Of a DNA stretch of 64,000 nt, positions 42,928 to 50,459 are shown piece after piece. Each line of letters begins with the position of its first letter. Within the stretch, counting starts at the first letter, position 1. Below the pieces are notes generated by a model. It was given only the letters and a program-made list of their open reading frames with translations. It ran no database searches and was not told the origin of the DNA. Source of the stretch: JBCBGF01 sp038526915 (GTDB lineage Bacteria; Pseudomonadota; Alphaproteobacteria; Rhodobacterales; Rhodobacteraceae); NCBI GenBank assembly GCA_038526915.1, contig JBCBGF010000012.1, positions 26,653 through 90,652 of the forward strand, in the 5' to 3' direction. Position numbers and translations under genes: made by a program.

Positions 42928-43934
42928 CCCTTTGGTGCGGGGGCCGAGCTGCGGACGATCAGCGGCCCGTCGATGGCGATTTTCTGTGGCTCGGCCTCGG
43001 GGTCTTCGATCCGATCGAGCAGTGTTTGCACCGTGGCCTCGACCATGCGGCCCGATGGCTGGCGCAACGTGGTGAGATCATAGGCGGGCCAACCGGCGAG
43101 CGGCACATCGTCATAGCCGACGATGGCCAAGTCTTGGGGAACGCGCAGCCCCATCACGGCGCGCAACTCGTCCATCACGGCGAAGGCCATGTGATCGTTG
43201 GCCACAAAGATCGCGTCTGCGCGCGCGGTTTCCACCATCTCGCGCGCGGCCGCCGCCGCCTCGGCCCGGCGGTAGTGGCCGTCGCGCACGGCGACCGGTT
43301 CCATGTCTGCGGCGCGAAGCCCGGCGCGAAATCCCGCCTCACGGTCACGCCCGGTGGAGGAACCTGTCCACCCGGTGATATGGCCGATCCGTTTGTATCC
43401 GCCCGCGACCAGAAACTCGGCAATCTTGCGCGCGCCGTCATGGTTGTTCGAGGTCACCTGGCTCAGCCGCAGATCGTCTTGGCCACGGTTGAACAGCACC
43501 ACCGGGATCCCAGCGGCATCGCAGCGCGCGGCCAGTTCATCGGACATGCCCACGCTGGCCGTCACGATGCCGTCGACCTGATAGTCGAGAAGTTCGTCAA
43601 TCACCGCGCCAACACCTTCACCGGTGCCAGAGGCCATGAAGATCAGGATGTGATAGCCCCGTTCCTGCAGCGCGTTAGACAGGCGTTCCAGCGCATCGGG
43701 GTAGAACTGATTTTCGAGATAGGCCACGACGAGGCCGATGATCCGCGACCGACCCGTGATGAGCGAGCGGGCCAGGACGTTCGGGCGGTAGCCCAGTTCT
43801 TCTGCGGCCGCGCGGACCTTGTCGGCCATCTTTTGCGACACGCTCGCCCCCGGCGTGAACACCCGGCTGACCGCCGATTGGCTGACCCCGGCCTTGGCCG
43901 CGACGTCGAGAGAGGTGACCTTGCGTTCGCCCAT
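42918..43934 (-). CDS. LacI-family transcriptional regulator
   Basis: 338 residues. N-terminal LacI HTH with hinge helix (TSLDVAAKAGVSQSAVSRVF, DKVRAAAEELGYRPNVLARSL) and a periplasmic-binding-like ligand domain (IIGLVVAYLENQFYPDALERL, AIFVANDHMAFAVMDEL, IVGYDDVPLAGW). Situated inside the cluster between the SDR and the double-SnoaL gene, sharing a base with the SDR stop. Two palindromes of LacI type lie just before the cluster's two leading genes, marking likely operators. Confidence 0.95.
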   Translation of the reverse strand: MGERKVTSLDVAAKAGVSQSAVSRVFTPGASVSQKMADKVRAAAEELGYRPNVLARSLITGRSRIIGLVVAYLENQFYPDALERLSNALQERGYHILIFMASGTGEGVGAVIDELLDYQVDGIVTASVGMSDELAARCDAAGIPVVLFNRGQDDLRLSQVTSNNHDGARKIAEFLVAGGYKRIGHITGWTGSSTGRDREAGFRAGLRAADMEPVAVRDGHYRRAEAAAAAREMVETARADAIFVANDHMAFAVMDELRAVMGLRVPQDLAIVGYDDVPLAGWPAYDLTTLRQPSGRMVEATVQTLLDRIEDPEAEPQKIAIDGPLIVRSSAPAPKGWT

Positions 43935-44689
43935 CAGCCCGCCGTCCAGCCGCCGTCGACAAGGAGAGAGGTTCCGGTGACGAGGGCCGAAGCATCGGAG
44001 GCGAGGAACACCACCGCGCCCATGATATCCTCTATCTCGCCCACGCGGCCCAGCTTGATCTTGTCGGTGATCCAGGCCACCCGCTCGGGGTCGTTAAAGG
44101 TGGCCTCGGTCAGCGGTGTGCGGATGAAAGTGGGGCAGATCGTGTTGACCCGGATCTGGCGCGGGCCCCATTCGATGGCCATGGCCTTGGTCATGCCTTC
44201 GACGGCGTGTTTCGATCCGCAATAAACCGCACGGTCGATGCCGCCCACATGGCCCATCTGGCTGGAGATCTGAATGATCGATCCGCCTTTGGTCATACCT
44301 TTGGCCACCTCCTGCGCCAGGAAATAGGCCGCGCGCAGGTTGACCTGCATCACCGCGTCGAAATCGGCAGGCGTGGTGTCGATAGCTGGGCCATGGCGGG
44401 CGATCCCGGCGGAGTTGCACAGGACATCGAACGGGCCCTGTTCGTGAACAGCGGCACGCATCGCATCGAGATCAGCGACATCGAGCGCCAGCGCCGAGGC
44501 GGACAGCCCCGCCCCTGTCATCTCTTCCACCGCCGCCTGCAGCGCCTCGGCCCCGCGCGCAGCCATGACCACATGCGCCCCCGCCTCGGCCAGCGCGACA
44601 GCGCAACCGAGCCCGATCCCGCGCGACGCACCGGTAACCAGCGCACGGCGGCCATCGAGGCGGAAGGACGGGGTTTTGGGCAGGGCCAT
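43934..44689 (-). CDS. Short-chain dehydrogenase/reductase
   Basis: 251 residues from ATG 44689 (MALPKTPSFRLDGRRALVTG); an ATG at 44710 lies within the operator-like palindrome and is less likely. SDR features: ALVTGASRGIGLGCAVALAEAG (TGxxxGxG), NSAGIARHG (NAG-like), IQISSQMGH with the catalytic Ser, and YCGSK (Tyr, Lys). Oxidises or reduces a polyol, keto or hydroxy acid, depending on the pathway. First gene of the SDR-lacI-SnoaL-cupin-methyltransferase-MetE-hydrolase operon. Confidence 0.92.
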   Translation of the reverse strand: MALPKTPSFRLDGRRALVTGASRGIGLGCAVALAEAGAHVVMAARGAEALQAAVEEMTGAGLSASALALDVADLDAMRAAVHEQGPFDVLCNSAGIARHGPAIDTTPADFDAVMQVNLRAAYFLAQEVAKGMTKGGSIIQISSQMGHVGGIDRAVYCGSKHAVEGMTKAMAIEWGPRQIRVNTICPTFIRTPLTEATFNDPERVAWITDKIKLGRVGEIEDIMGAVVFLASDASALVTGTSLLVDGGWTAG

Positions 44690-44702
44690 CTGTGAGACGT
44701 TC

Positions 44703-44722
44703 TTTTGCATACCTGTGCAAAA
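44703..44722. promoter_or_regulatory. LacI-type operator before the SDR gene
   Basis: TTTTGCATACCTGTGCAAAA: 7-bp arms TTTTGCA/TGCAAAA with a 6-bp centre. The same arms occur at 48246-48265. It lies 14 bp upstream of the SDR ATG. Confidence 0.72.
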
Positions 44723-44760
44723 GTGACCTTACGCGGGGCAACCGCCGCTGTCGAGGGGGG

Positions 44761-45405
44761 CTATCCCGGCATCGCGATCCCGCGAAAGGGCGGGAAATCG
44801 GCGTAGCGCCTACGCCGCTGGGCACGTGTTTCGTCGGGCTCGGCGCCAGCGGCCAAAAGCGTGCCGCGCGGGGCGATGTAGCTGAGGATCCTCCGCGCAG
44901 GCTCTTCCCGCCAGGTCAGGTTAAAGGCCGCGAGTTTGGGGAAGAAATACATCTCGTGATAGGGCAGATGGTCATGCACCCACCACGCCAGATCGCGCCA
45001 GTCGCGGCCCTGATCATAGCGGTCGGCAAACCACGGGATCGCGATGGAAACCGTCGCCCCCATCCGGCCCGCGGCATCGCGCCGGTCCCAGATGTGGCCC
45101 GCATAGTTCTTCTCATTCGCCGCGCATTTCTGGGGCCGCACCTCGGTGGCGCCGAAATGATTTAGCGTGGGTGAGCGATAGCCCGAGCGGATCTCTACCG
45201 CCCCGAAGGTCTCGTGCAGCGGATCGAGGAGCTCTGTCGCGAGCTTTCGCCCCGCCGCAATCGCGAGGTCGGGGTTCTCGGGGATGTTCGGCACCCCATG
45301 GAAATTCCCGATCTCGGAGTTCAGGAAATTCCGCATGTAGAAGTATTTCGACAGCCGCACCCGCCCCAGGTCCTCCAGCGCGGTGTAGCTGCGGGGCGCT
45401 CTCAT
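44761..45405 (-). CDS. M15-type peptidase-like protein
   Basis: 214 residues from ATG 45405 (MRAPRSYTALEDLGRVRLSKYFYM); a GTG at 45426 would overlap the upstream gene. The segment LLDPLHETFGAVEIRSGYRSPTLNHFGA resembles the zinc D-Ala-D-Ala carboxypeptidase (M15/DUF882) fold, where SGYRSP is conserved. Downstream metal-binding His residues are less clear (HIWDRRDAAGRMGATVSIAIP; PYHEMYFFP), so catalysis is uncertain. It follows the SnoaL gene by 8 bp, an odd companion in a catabolic operon. Confidence 0.65.
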   Translation of the reverse strand: MRAPRSYTALEDLGRVRLSKYFYMRNFLNSEIGNFHGVPNIPENPDLAIAAGRKLATELLDPLHETFGAVEIRSGYRSPTLNHFGATEVRPQKCAANEKNYAGHIWDRRDAAGRMGATVSIAIPWFADRYDQGRDWRDLAWWVHDHLPYHEMYFFPKLAAFNLTWREEPARRILSYIAPRGTLLAAGAEPDETRAQRRRRYADFPPFRGIAMPG

Positions 45406-45413
45406 TCCCGCAG

Positions 45414-46400
45414 TCAGGCCCGCCACTGAGGCAGCGCACGCATCCGGTCAAAGACGTTGACGCCAAGCTGATTGTAGACATCAAGGAGATCCACCAGCAC
45501 CCAGTTCTCGCGGATCAGATCCCCCTCCACCCGCCAGAAATCGAGGCTGCGCATGGTCATCTCTTGCCCAGCGCCCGGCAGCCCCAGCCAGCCGCCACCG
45601 GTCAGCGTCATCGCCATACCAGGCCAGGCGGTGAAGCCGACATAATCGCCTTCGCCAAAGAAATGCCCTTCGCCCACAAAGGCGCGCCGATCCGGCATGG
45701 CATCGAGGAAGGGGATCTGATGGTGTTCGCGGAAGCCCCGGATACCACGCCCCGTTCCGATGCCTGATGGGCCATACCAAGAGGCGCGCGGGTGCCAGTA
45801 GCGCGGCAGCTCCATCGCCTCCACCCCTTCGGTGCTGCGCTTGAGAGCGGCAAGCATGTCGCCCACCACCTGCAGCGCGTGGGCCCCATCGCCGTCGATC
45901 CGCAGCCCGTCCTGACTGGCCGGTGCGGGCACAGTCCATTCACGCCCCAGGCTTGGCACCATCGGCCAGACGCCGGCCTGCATCATCAGTTCGGGGATGT
46001 CCCAGAGCGCCTGCATCTCCACCGCCCGGTCACCTTCGATGCGGAAAAACTCATGGTAGCGGATCGTGGCTGTGCGGCCGGTGGGCGGGATGTCGAGAAA
46101 CGGGGCCTCGAACGTCCCAACGTATTGCCCGCCCATGCCAACCCACATCTGGCCCTGGCCATCGACGCCGGCCATCACGATCCCGTCGCGGCGCTCCACA
46201 TCCGGCATCGCGGCGTAGAGCGCGGCGATGACCTTGGCATTCAACTCGGCGGGGCCGTCCAGCGTCTCGAACGGGTGGGCGAGGTGGATGGCGGCATCCG
46301 GCGTCAGCACATCGGCGAAGGCCGCCTGCGCCGCCGCACCATCGCAATCCCACAAACTTGAGAGCGGTGCCACCACCGCCTTGGCCGCGCGACTATCCAT
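45414..46400 (-). CDS. Double NTF2/SnoaL-like protein, copy 2
   Basis: 328 residues from ATG 46400 (MDSRAAKAVVAPLSSLWDCDG), preceded by AAGGGG. Two SnoaL-like halves: the first AAIHLAHPFETLDGPAELNAKVIAALYAAMPDVERRDG (in parts), the second MELPRYWHPRASWYGPSGIGTGRGIRGF and ending LVDLLDVYNQLGVNVFDRM. Same architecture as the protein at 41947-42927, but in the first operon. Cyclase, dehydratase or isomerase roles are all possible; the substrate probably derives from the HpsN-like dehydrogenase product. Confidence 0.83.
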   Translation of the reverse strand: MDSRAAKAVVAPLSSLWDCDGAAAQAAFADVLTPDAAIHLAHPFETLDGPAELNAKVIAALYAAMPDVERRDGIVMAGVDGQGQMWVGMGGQYVGTFEAPFLDIPPTGRTATIRYHEFFRIEGDRAVEMQALWDIPELMMQAGVWPMVPSLGREWTVPAPASQDGLRIDGDGAHALQVVGDMLAALKRSTEGVEAMELPRYWHPRASWYGPSGIGTGRGIRGFREHHQIPFLDAMPDRRAFVGEGHFFGEGDYVGFTAWPGMAMTLTGGGWLGLPGAGQEMTMRSLDFWRVEGDLIRENWVLVDLLDVYNQLGVNVFDRMRALPQWRA

Positions 46401-46439
46401 CCCCTGCCCCTTCTTCTTGTTCAAAATACGCCTGTTGGC

Positions 46440-46832
46440 TCAGCCCCAGCTTGGCGCAACGGTCGACGGCGCGTAGGTGCCGAAGGACCATTCATGCCCC
46501 TCGGGATCGCGCGCACGATACCGGCGAGTGCCGAACTCGGTGTCTTCGGGCGGATAGACGATATCTGTGCCCGCGGCCTTTGCCGTCTCGTAATGCGCAT
46601 CCACATCCTCCACCACGAGATAGATCCCGGGCGATCCTTTGGGCCGCTCTTCCGTGCCCAGCATGATCACGCCGTTGCCATGGCGCATCTCGCCATGCAT
46701 CAACTTGCCATCCTCGCCGTCATAGCCCTGCACCAGCTCCAGCCCGAAGGCCGCAGTCAGGAACTCGATCGCCGCCTTGGCATCGGTGTAGCTCAGGTAG
46801 GGGACGATGCTTGGGGTGTGTCCATCGCTCAT
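46440..46832 (-). CDS. VOC/glyoxalase-like protein
   Basis: 130 residues forming one glyoxalase/bleomycin-resistance (VOC) domain with two beta-alpha-beta units: PSIVPYLSYTDAKAAIEFLTAAFGLELV and IYLVVEDVDAHYETAKAAGTDIVYPPEDTEFGTRRYRARDPEGHEWSFG (in parts). His, Glu and the EDTEFGTRR block are family features. It may be an isomerase, an epimerase or a dioxygenase-like metal enzyme. It overlaps the dehydrogenase stop by 4 bp and is co-translated. Confidence 0.85.
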   Translation of the reverse strand: MSDGHTPSIVPYLSYTDAKAAIEFLTAAFGLELVQGYDGEDGKLMHGEMRHGNGVIMLGTEERPKGSPGIYLVVEDVDAHYETAKAAGTDIVYPPEDTEFGTRRYRARDPEGHEWSFGTYAPSTVAPSWG

Positions 46833-48154
46833 TCAGCCGCCTCTCGGTAGGGCGCCGCCTCACCGTAAGGCACGTTCAGCCCACCATAGCGGCGCACACG
46901 CACGTTACACTGTTCAGCGTGGCCCACGAAGCCCTCAAGCATGCACAGGCGCGATCCGTACTCCCCCACCAGCGTCGCGGCCTCATCCGTGACGACCTTC
47001 TGGTAGCTGTGGGTCTTGATGAACTTGCCGACCCAAAGCCCGCCGGTATAGCGCCCGGCTTTCTTCGTGGGCAGGGTGTGGTTGGTGCCGATCACCTTGT
47101 CACCATTGGCAACGTTTGTGCGGGGGCCCAGGAACAGCGCGCCATAGTTTGTCATGTTCTCCAGAAACCAGTCATCGCGGTCGGTCATGACCTGCACGTG
47201 TTCCGAGGCCACGTCTTCGGAAACGGCCAGCATGTCGTCGTAGTCGTCGCAGAGGATGATTTCTCCGTATTCCTCCCAGCTCACGCGGGCCGTGTCGGCG
47301 GTGGGGAGGATCGTAAGCAGCCGCTCGATCTCCGCCATCGTGTCCTCGGCGAGTTTCCGCGAGTTGGTGATGAGGACGGCGGGGGAGTTATAGCCGTGTT
47401 CGGCCTGACCCAAGAGGTCGGTGGCGCACATCTCGCCATCCACCGTGTCGTCGGCGATCACGCAGGTCTCGGTGGGACCGGCGAAAAGATCGATGCCAAC
47501 GCGGCCGAAGAGCTGGCGCTTGGCCTCGGCGACGAAGGCGTTGCCGGGGCCGACGAGCATGTCGACGGGTTTGATGGACTCCGTGCCGATCGCCATTGCC
47601 CCCACGGCCTGCACGCCGCCGAGGACGAGGATCTCATCCGCCCCGCCTTCGTCCATCGCGGCGACGATGGCGGGGTGGGGTTCACCGTCCACCGGGGGCG
47701 CGGAGGCCACGATGCGTTTGACGCCCGCGACCGAGGCGGTGAGCACGGACATATGCGCCGAGGCCACCATCGGGAACTTGCCGCCGGGCACATAGCAGCC
47801 GACCGAGTTTACGGGGATGTTCTTGTGGCCGAGGATCACGCCCGGCATGGTTTCGACCTCGACATCGAGCATCGAGGCGCGTTGGGCTTCGGCGAAGTTG
47901 CGGATCTGGGCCTGGGCAAAGCGGATGTCGTCCATCTCGCGCTGGCTGACCTTTTGCTTGGCGGCGTCGATCTCCGACCGGGTGAGGACGAAGGCTTGCG
48001 GTTCGTACTTGTCGAACTTGGCCGACAGATCGCGCACCGCCGCGTCACCGCGGGTTTCGATGTCGCCCAAGATGCCTTCGACAGTGGCGCGGACTTTTGC
48101 GTCGTCTTCGGCACGCTCATCGGCGGGTTTGCCTCGCTTGAGGTATTCGGCCAT
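46829..48154 (-). CDS. Histidinol dehydrogenase-family enzyme, probable sulfopropanediol/polyol dehydrogenase (HpsN type)
   Basis: 441 residues. HisD fold with the zinc site GQAEHG (Gln, His), the base pair EH in VASEHVQVMTDRD, TNHTLPTKKAGRYTGGLWVGKFIKT and the terminal LEGFVGHAEQCNVRVRRYG. Overall wording (FAQAQIRNFAEAQRASMLDVEVETMPGV; NSVGCYVPGGKFPMVASAHMSVLTA in parts) matches HpsN, which oxidises (R)-2,3-dihydroxypropane-1-sulfonate, rather than the biosynthetic HisD: it is outside a his operon and heads a LacI-governed catabolic cluster. No DHPS transporter or sulfo-lyase is nearby, so the substrate is open. Confidence 0.9.
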   Translation of the reverse strand: MAEYLKRGKPADERAEDDAKVRATVEGILGDIETRGDAAVRDLSAKFDKYEPQAFVLTRSEIDAAKQKVSQREMDDIRFAQAQIRNFAEAQRASMLDVEVETMPGVILGHKNIPVNSVGCYVPGGKFPMVASAHMSVLTASVAGVKRIVASAPPVDGEPHPAIVAAMDEGGADEILVLGGVQAVGAMAIGTESIKPVDMLVGPGNAFVAEAKRQLFGRVGIDLFAGPTETCVIADDTVDGEMCATDLLGQAEHGYNSPAVLITNSRKLAEDTMAEIERLLTILPTADTARVSWEEYGEIILCDDYDDMLAVSEDVASEHVQVMTDRDDWFLENMTNYGALFLGPRTNVANGDKVIGTNHTLPTKKAGRYTGGLWVGKFIKTHSYQKVVTDEAATLVGEYGSRLCMLEGFVGHAEQCNVRVRRYGGLNVPYGEAAPYREAAE

Positions 48155-48245
48155 GCACGGATCCTCCCATAGCTGATGCGCAAGGGCAGACTCAGCCCCC
48201 GCAGTCCACCTCAGGATAGCGGTGGCGCGCGGTGGCTCAAGCTAT

Positions 48246-48265
48246 TTTTGCATACGCTTGCAAAT
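48246..48265. promoter_or_regulatory. LacI-type operator before the HpsN-like operon
   Basis: TTTTGCATACGCTTGCAAAT: arms TTTTGCA/TGCAAAT with a 6-bp centre, nearly identical to the site at 44703-44722. It lies about 92 bp upstream of the dehydrogenase ATG. Confidence 0.7.
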
Positions 48266-49011
48266 TAGCAGGCCGTCACCTCTTCGACCGCGCGAACGAT
48301 CAGGTCGAGGTTGTCGGGTTCAGAGAACCGATGGTCGGCCCCTTTCACGAGAGTGAGCTGCGCATCTGGGCAGTCGATATGGTCGATCAGGCGCAACGGG
48401 ACAGAGAGCAGGACATCGGTATCCGCCGTGCCGTGCAGAAGCCGCACCGGGAACGGCGCGGGCAGCGGGTCGCGCAGGACAAGCTGGCCGCGCCCCTCTT
48501 CGATCAGGCGGCGGGTGATGATGTAGGGCTCATCGGAGTAGTCCGAGGGTTGTTCGACCCGGCCCTGTTCGGTGAGCCGCGCTTTTTCCGCGTCGGTGAA
48601 CCCGGCCCACATGCTGTCTTCGGTGAAGTCAGGTGCGGCGGCAATCCCGACAAGGCCTGCCACACGGTCTGCCATCGCGCGGGCGACGAGGAGCGATATC
48701 CAGCCGCCCATGGAGGAGCCTACGAGGATCTGGGGGCCTTCGGTGAGCTGGCCAATCGCGGCCATCGCGTCATCGGCCCAGTCGCCGATGCTGCCGCCGA
48801 GGAATTCGCCCGAGGACTGGCCGTGGCCGGAATAGTCAAAGCGCAGGAAGGCGCAGCCCTGTGCCTTGGCCCAGGCTTCCAGGTGGAGCGCTTTGGTGCC
48901 CTCCATGTCGGATCTGAACCCGCCGAGGAACACGACGCCCGGGCCGGTGCCTGACGTTCGGTGGTAGGCGATTCGGCGGGATTGGGGCGTTTCCAAGTAG
49001 TCAGGCTGCAT
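48265..49011 (-). CDS. Alpha/beta hydrolase (esterase-like)
   Basis: 248 residues. VVFLGGFRSDMEGTKALHLEAWA, FLRFDYSGHGQSSGEF, nucleophile elbow ILVGSSMGGWISLLVA (GSSMGG), acid loop LLHGTADTDVLLSV and terminal GADHRFSEPDNLD (His). This is the pattern of the ABHD10/YfhR-like esterase group. Divergent from the ArsR-SRPBCC gene. Its stop touches the LacI-type operator, so it is upstream of the cluster but transcribed separately. Confidence 0.88.
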   Translation of the reverse strand: MQPDYLETPQSRRIAYHRTSGTGPGVVFLGGFRSDMEGTKALHLEAWAKAQGCAFLRFDYSGHGQSSGEFLGGSIGDWADDAMAAIGQLTEGPQILVGSSMGGWISLLVARAMADRVAGLVGIAAAPDFTEDSMWAGFTDAEKARLTEQGRVEQPSDYSDEPYIITRRLIEEGRGQLVLRDPLPAPFPVRLLHGTADTDVLLSVPLRLIDHIDCPDAQLTLVKGADHRFSEPDNLDLIVRAVEEVTAC

Positions 49012-49083
49012 CTTTGACCTCCCTTTTTTTCGTTGGATGCCAGAGCCCTAGAGCTCAAGCAAACGTTCATTTAGGTGACTCTA

Positions 49084-49113
49084 TTGTCACGTGACTATAT
49101 ACTCACATATAAC
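49084..49113 (+). promoter_or_regulatory. Putative promoter of the ArsR-SRPBCC gene, possibly leaderless
   Basis: TTGTCA (49084-49089) and TATAAC (49108-49113) are 18 bp apart. No ribosome-binding site precedes ATG 49120, and the predicted start falls within a few bases of that ATG. A TCACGTGA palindrome (49087-49094) overlaps the -35. Confidence 0.45.
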
Positions 49114-49119
49114 TTCCCC

Positions 49120-49887
49120 ATGGATGCGATCTTCAAAGCCCTCAACGACCCCGCGCGCCGCGCGCTTCTGGACAGCCTGCGCCAGAAGGACGGCCAGACG
49201 CTCAGCGATCTGGAAGCGCAACTGGAGATGACCCGGTTCGGGGTGATGAAACATCTCAAGGTTTTGGAAGACGCCTCCCTCATCGTCACGCGCAAACAAG
49301 GGCGGTTCAAACATCACTATCTGAACGCCCTGCCCGTGCAGGAGGTGATCGATCGCTGGATTGATCCGTTTCTGGCCAAGCCCACCGCGCGCGCCGTCAT
49401 TGACCTCAAGAGCAAATTAGAAGGAACCGCCCAAATGCTCGATGCCGAGACCAAACCCGATTTCATGATGCAGACCTATATTCGGTGCAGCCACGATGCC
49501 CTGTGGGATGCGCTGACCGATGAGAGCCAGATGTCGGCCTATCATTTTCTCTCGCCGAAAGTGACGCGCGAGGGCGATACCTATATCTACGAGACTCCCG
49601 ACGGGTCGACTATGATGGTCAGCCGGACGCTGGCCACCGATCCAAAGTCACGGATCGAGGCCACGTTCGAACCGCACTGGGCGCCGGACATTCCGGCCTC
49701 GCGCACGGTGTTCTTACTGACCCCTGAAACCGGGCATATCAAGCTGGTGATCGAGCACTACGACCTGCACTTCCCCGTGGTGCCGGGCGAAGGCGTGGCC
49801 GATGGCTGGGAACGCTGGGCCGCGGGGCTGAAGACGTATCTGGAGACGGGCGCCGCCGTGCGGTTCAATGAGGCGGGAACGGTCTGA
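49120..49887 (+). CDS. ArsR-type regulator fused to SRPBCC (AHSA1) domain
   Basis: 255 residues from ATG 49120 (MDAIFKALNDPARRALLDSL). Residues 1-90 are an ArsR winged HTH (LEMTRFGVMKHLKVLEDASLIVTRKQGRFKHHYL). Residues 115-240 are an SRPBCC/AHSA1 ligand-binding fold (YIRCSHDALWDALTDESQM; YHFLSPKVTREGDTYIYETPDGS; WERWAAGLKTYLE). In most genomes these are two adjacent genes; here they form one polypeptide. It likely senses a hydrophobic ligand. Translation starts without a visible ribosome site. The stop overlaps the MAPEG gene start (TGATG). Confidence 0.9.
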   Translation: MDAIFKALNDPARRALLDSLRQKDGQTLSDLEAQLEMTRFGVMKHLKVLEDASLIVTRKQGRFKHHYLNALPVQEVIDRWIDPFLAKPTARAVIDLKSKLEGTAQMLDAETKPDFMMQTYIRCSHDALWDALTDESQMSAYHFLSPKVTREGDTYIYETPDGSTMMVSRTLATDPKSRIEATFEPHWAPDIPASRTVFLLTPETGHIKLVIEHYDLHFPVVPGEGVADGWERWAAGLKTYLETGAAVRFNEAGTV

Positions 49888-50291
49888 TGTCGGTCGAGAT
49901 GATTTATCTGACGTTGACAGCGCTGCTTGCCGCGTCGCTGTGGATCCCGTTCATCGTGGGTGTGAACACGCAGACCGTGAAGGACATGAGTGACTTCACC
50001 CGCCCCCCCGATCTGAGCGATCTGCCGCCGTGGATCCACCGGGCGTGGCGGGCACATCTGAACCTGGTTGAGCAGTTTCTGCCCTTTGCCGTGATCGTGC
50101 TGATCGCGCATCTGCAGGGAGTGTCGACGGGCGTGACAGTCTGGGCGTCGGTGGCGTTCTTTTGGCTGCGCGTGGCCCATGCAGCGGGGATGATCACCGG
50201 GATGGCGCGGTTTCCGTTGCGACCCGTGATCTTTACCGCGGGGTGGGTGTGTATCCTGTTGATCGGGTGGCAGGTGTTGGCGCAGGGATGA
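49887..50291 (+). CDS. MAPEG family membrane protein
   Basis: 134 residues with four hydrophobic helices and the MAPEG pattern (YLTLTALLAASLWIPFI, RPPDLSDLPPWIHRAWRAHLNLVEQFLPFAVIVLIA, FFWLRVAHAAGMITGMA). Eukaryotic relatives include microsomal glutathione S-transferases; bacterial roles are mostly unknown. Co-transcribed with, and probably regulated by, the overlapping ArsR-SRPBCC protein. A REP-like element follows directly. Confidence 0.88.
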   Translation: MSVEMIYLTLTALLAASLWIPFIVGVNTQTVKDMSDFTRPPDLSDLPPWIHRAWRAHLNLVEQFLPFAVIVLIAHLQGVSTGVTVWASVAFFWLRVAHAAGMITGMARFPLRPVIFTAGWVCILLIGWQVLAQG

Positions 50292-50295
50292 GATT

Positions 50296-50354
50296 GGGGC
50301 GCTGCCCCGCCGCCCTGACGGGCGGCCCCCCGGGATACTTTTGAAGCGAAGAAG
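50296..50354 (+). repeat. REP-like palindromic element, copy 2
   Basis: GGGGCGCTGCCCC hairpin, then CCGCCCTGACGGGCGG hairpin, then CCCCGGGATACTTTT and CGAAGAAG. Same order as 18746-18801. It follows the MAPEG stop by 4 bp and may terminate that transcript. Confidence 0.65.
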
Positions 50355-50459
50355 ACGGAGCGCCGCGCTTGACAAAAGCGTGGCGCGGCGTCACTTCGAC
50401 GGGACACATACCCGCAACCGGGCGCTTGGTGGGCGCCAAACCGACGAGGAGAGAAGGCC

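Noticed and set aside
40870..43083. Long open frame (737 codons) on the plus strand
   Set aside because: It runs antisense to the methyltransferase, cupin and SnoaL genes; it is a by-product of high-GC codon use and has no recognisable protein features.
50296..50459. T-box or attenuator in front of thrS
   Set aside because: No T-box core sequence was found, and such leaders are not expected in alphaproteobacteria; the hairpins belong to the REP-like repeat.
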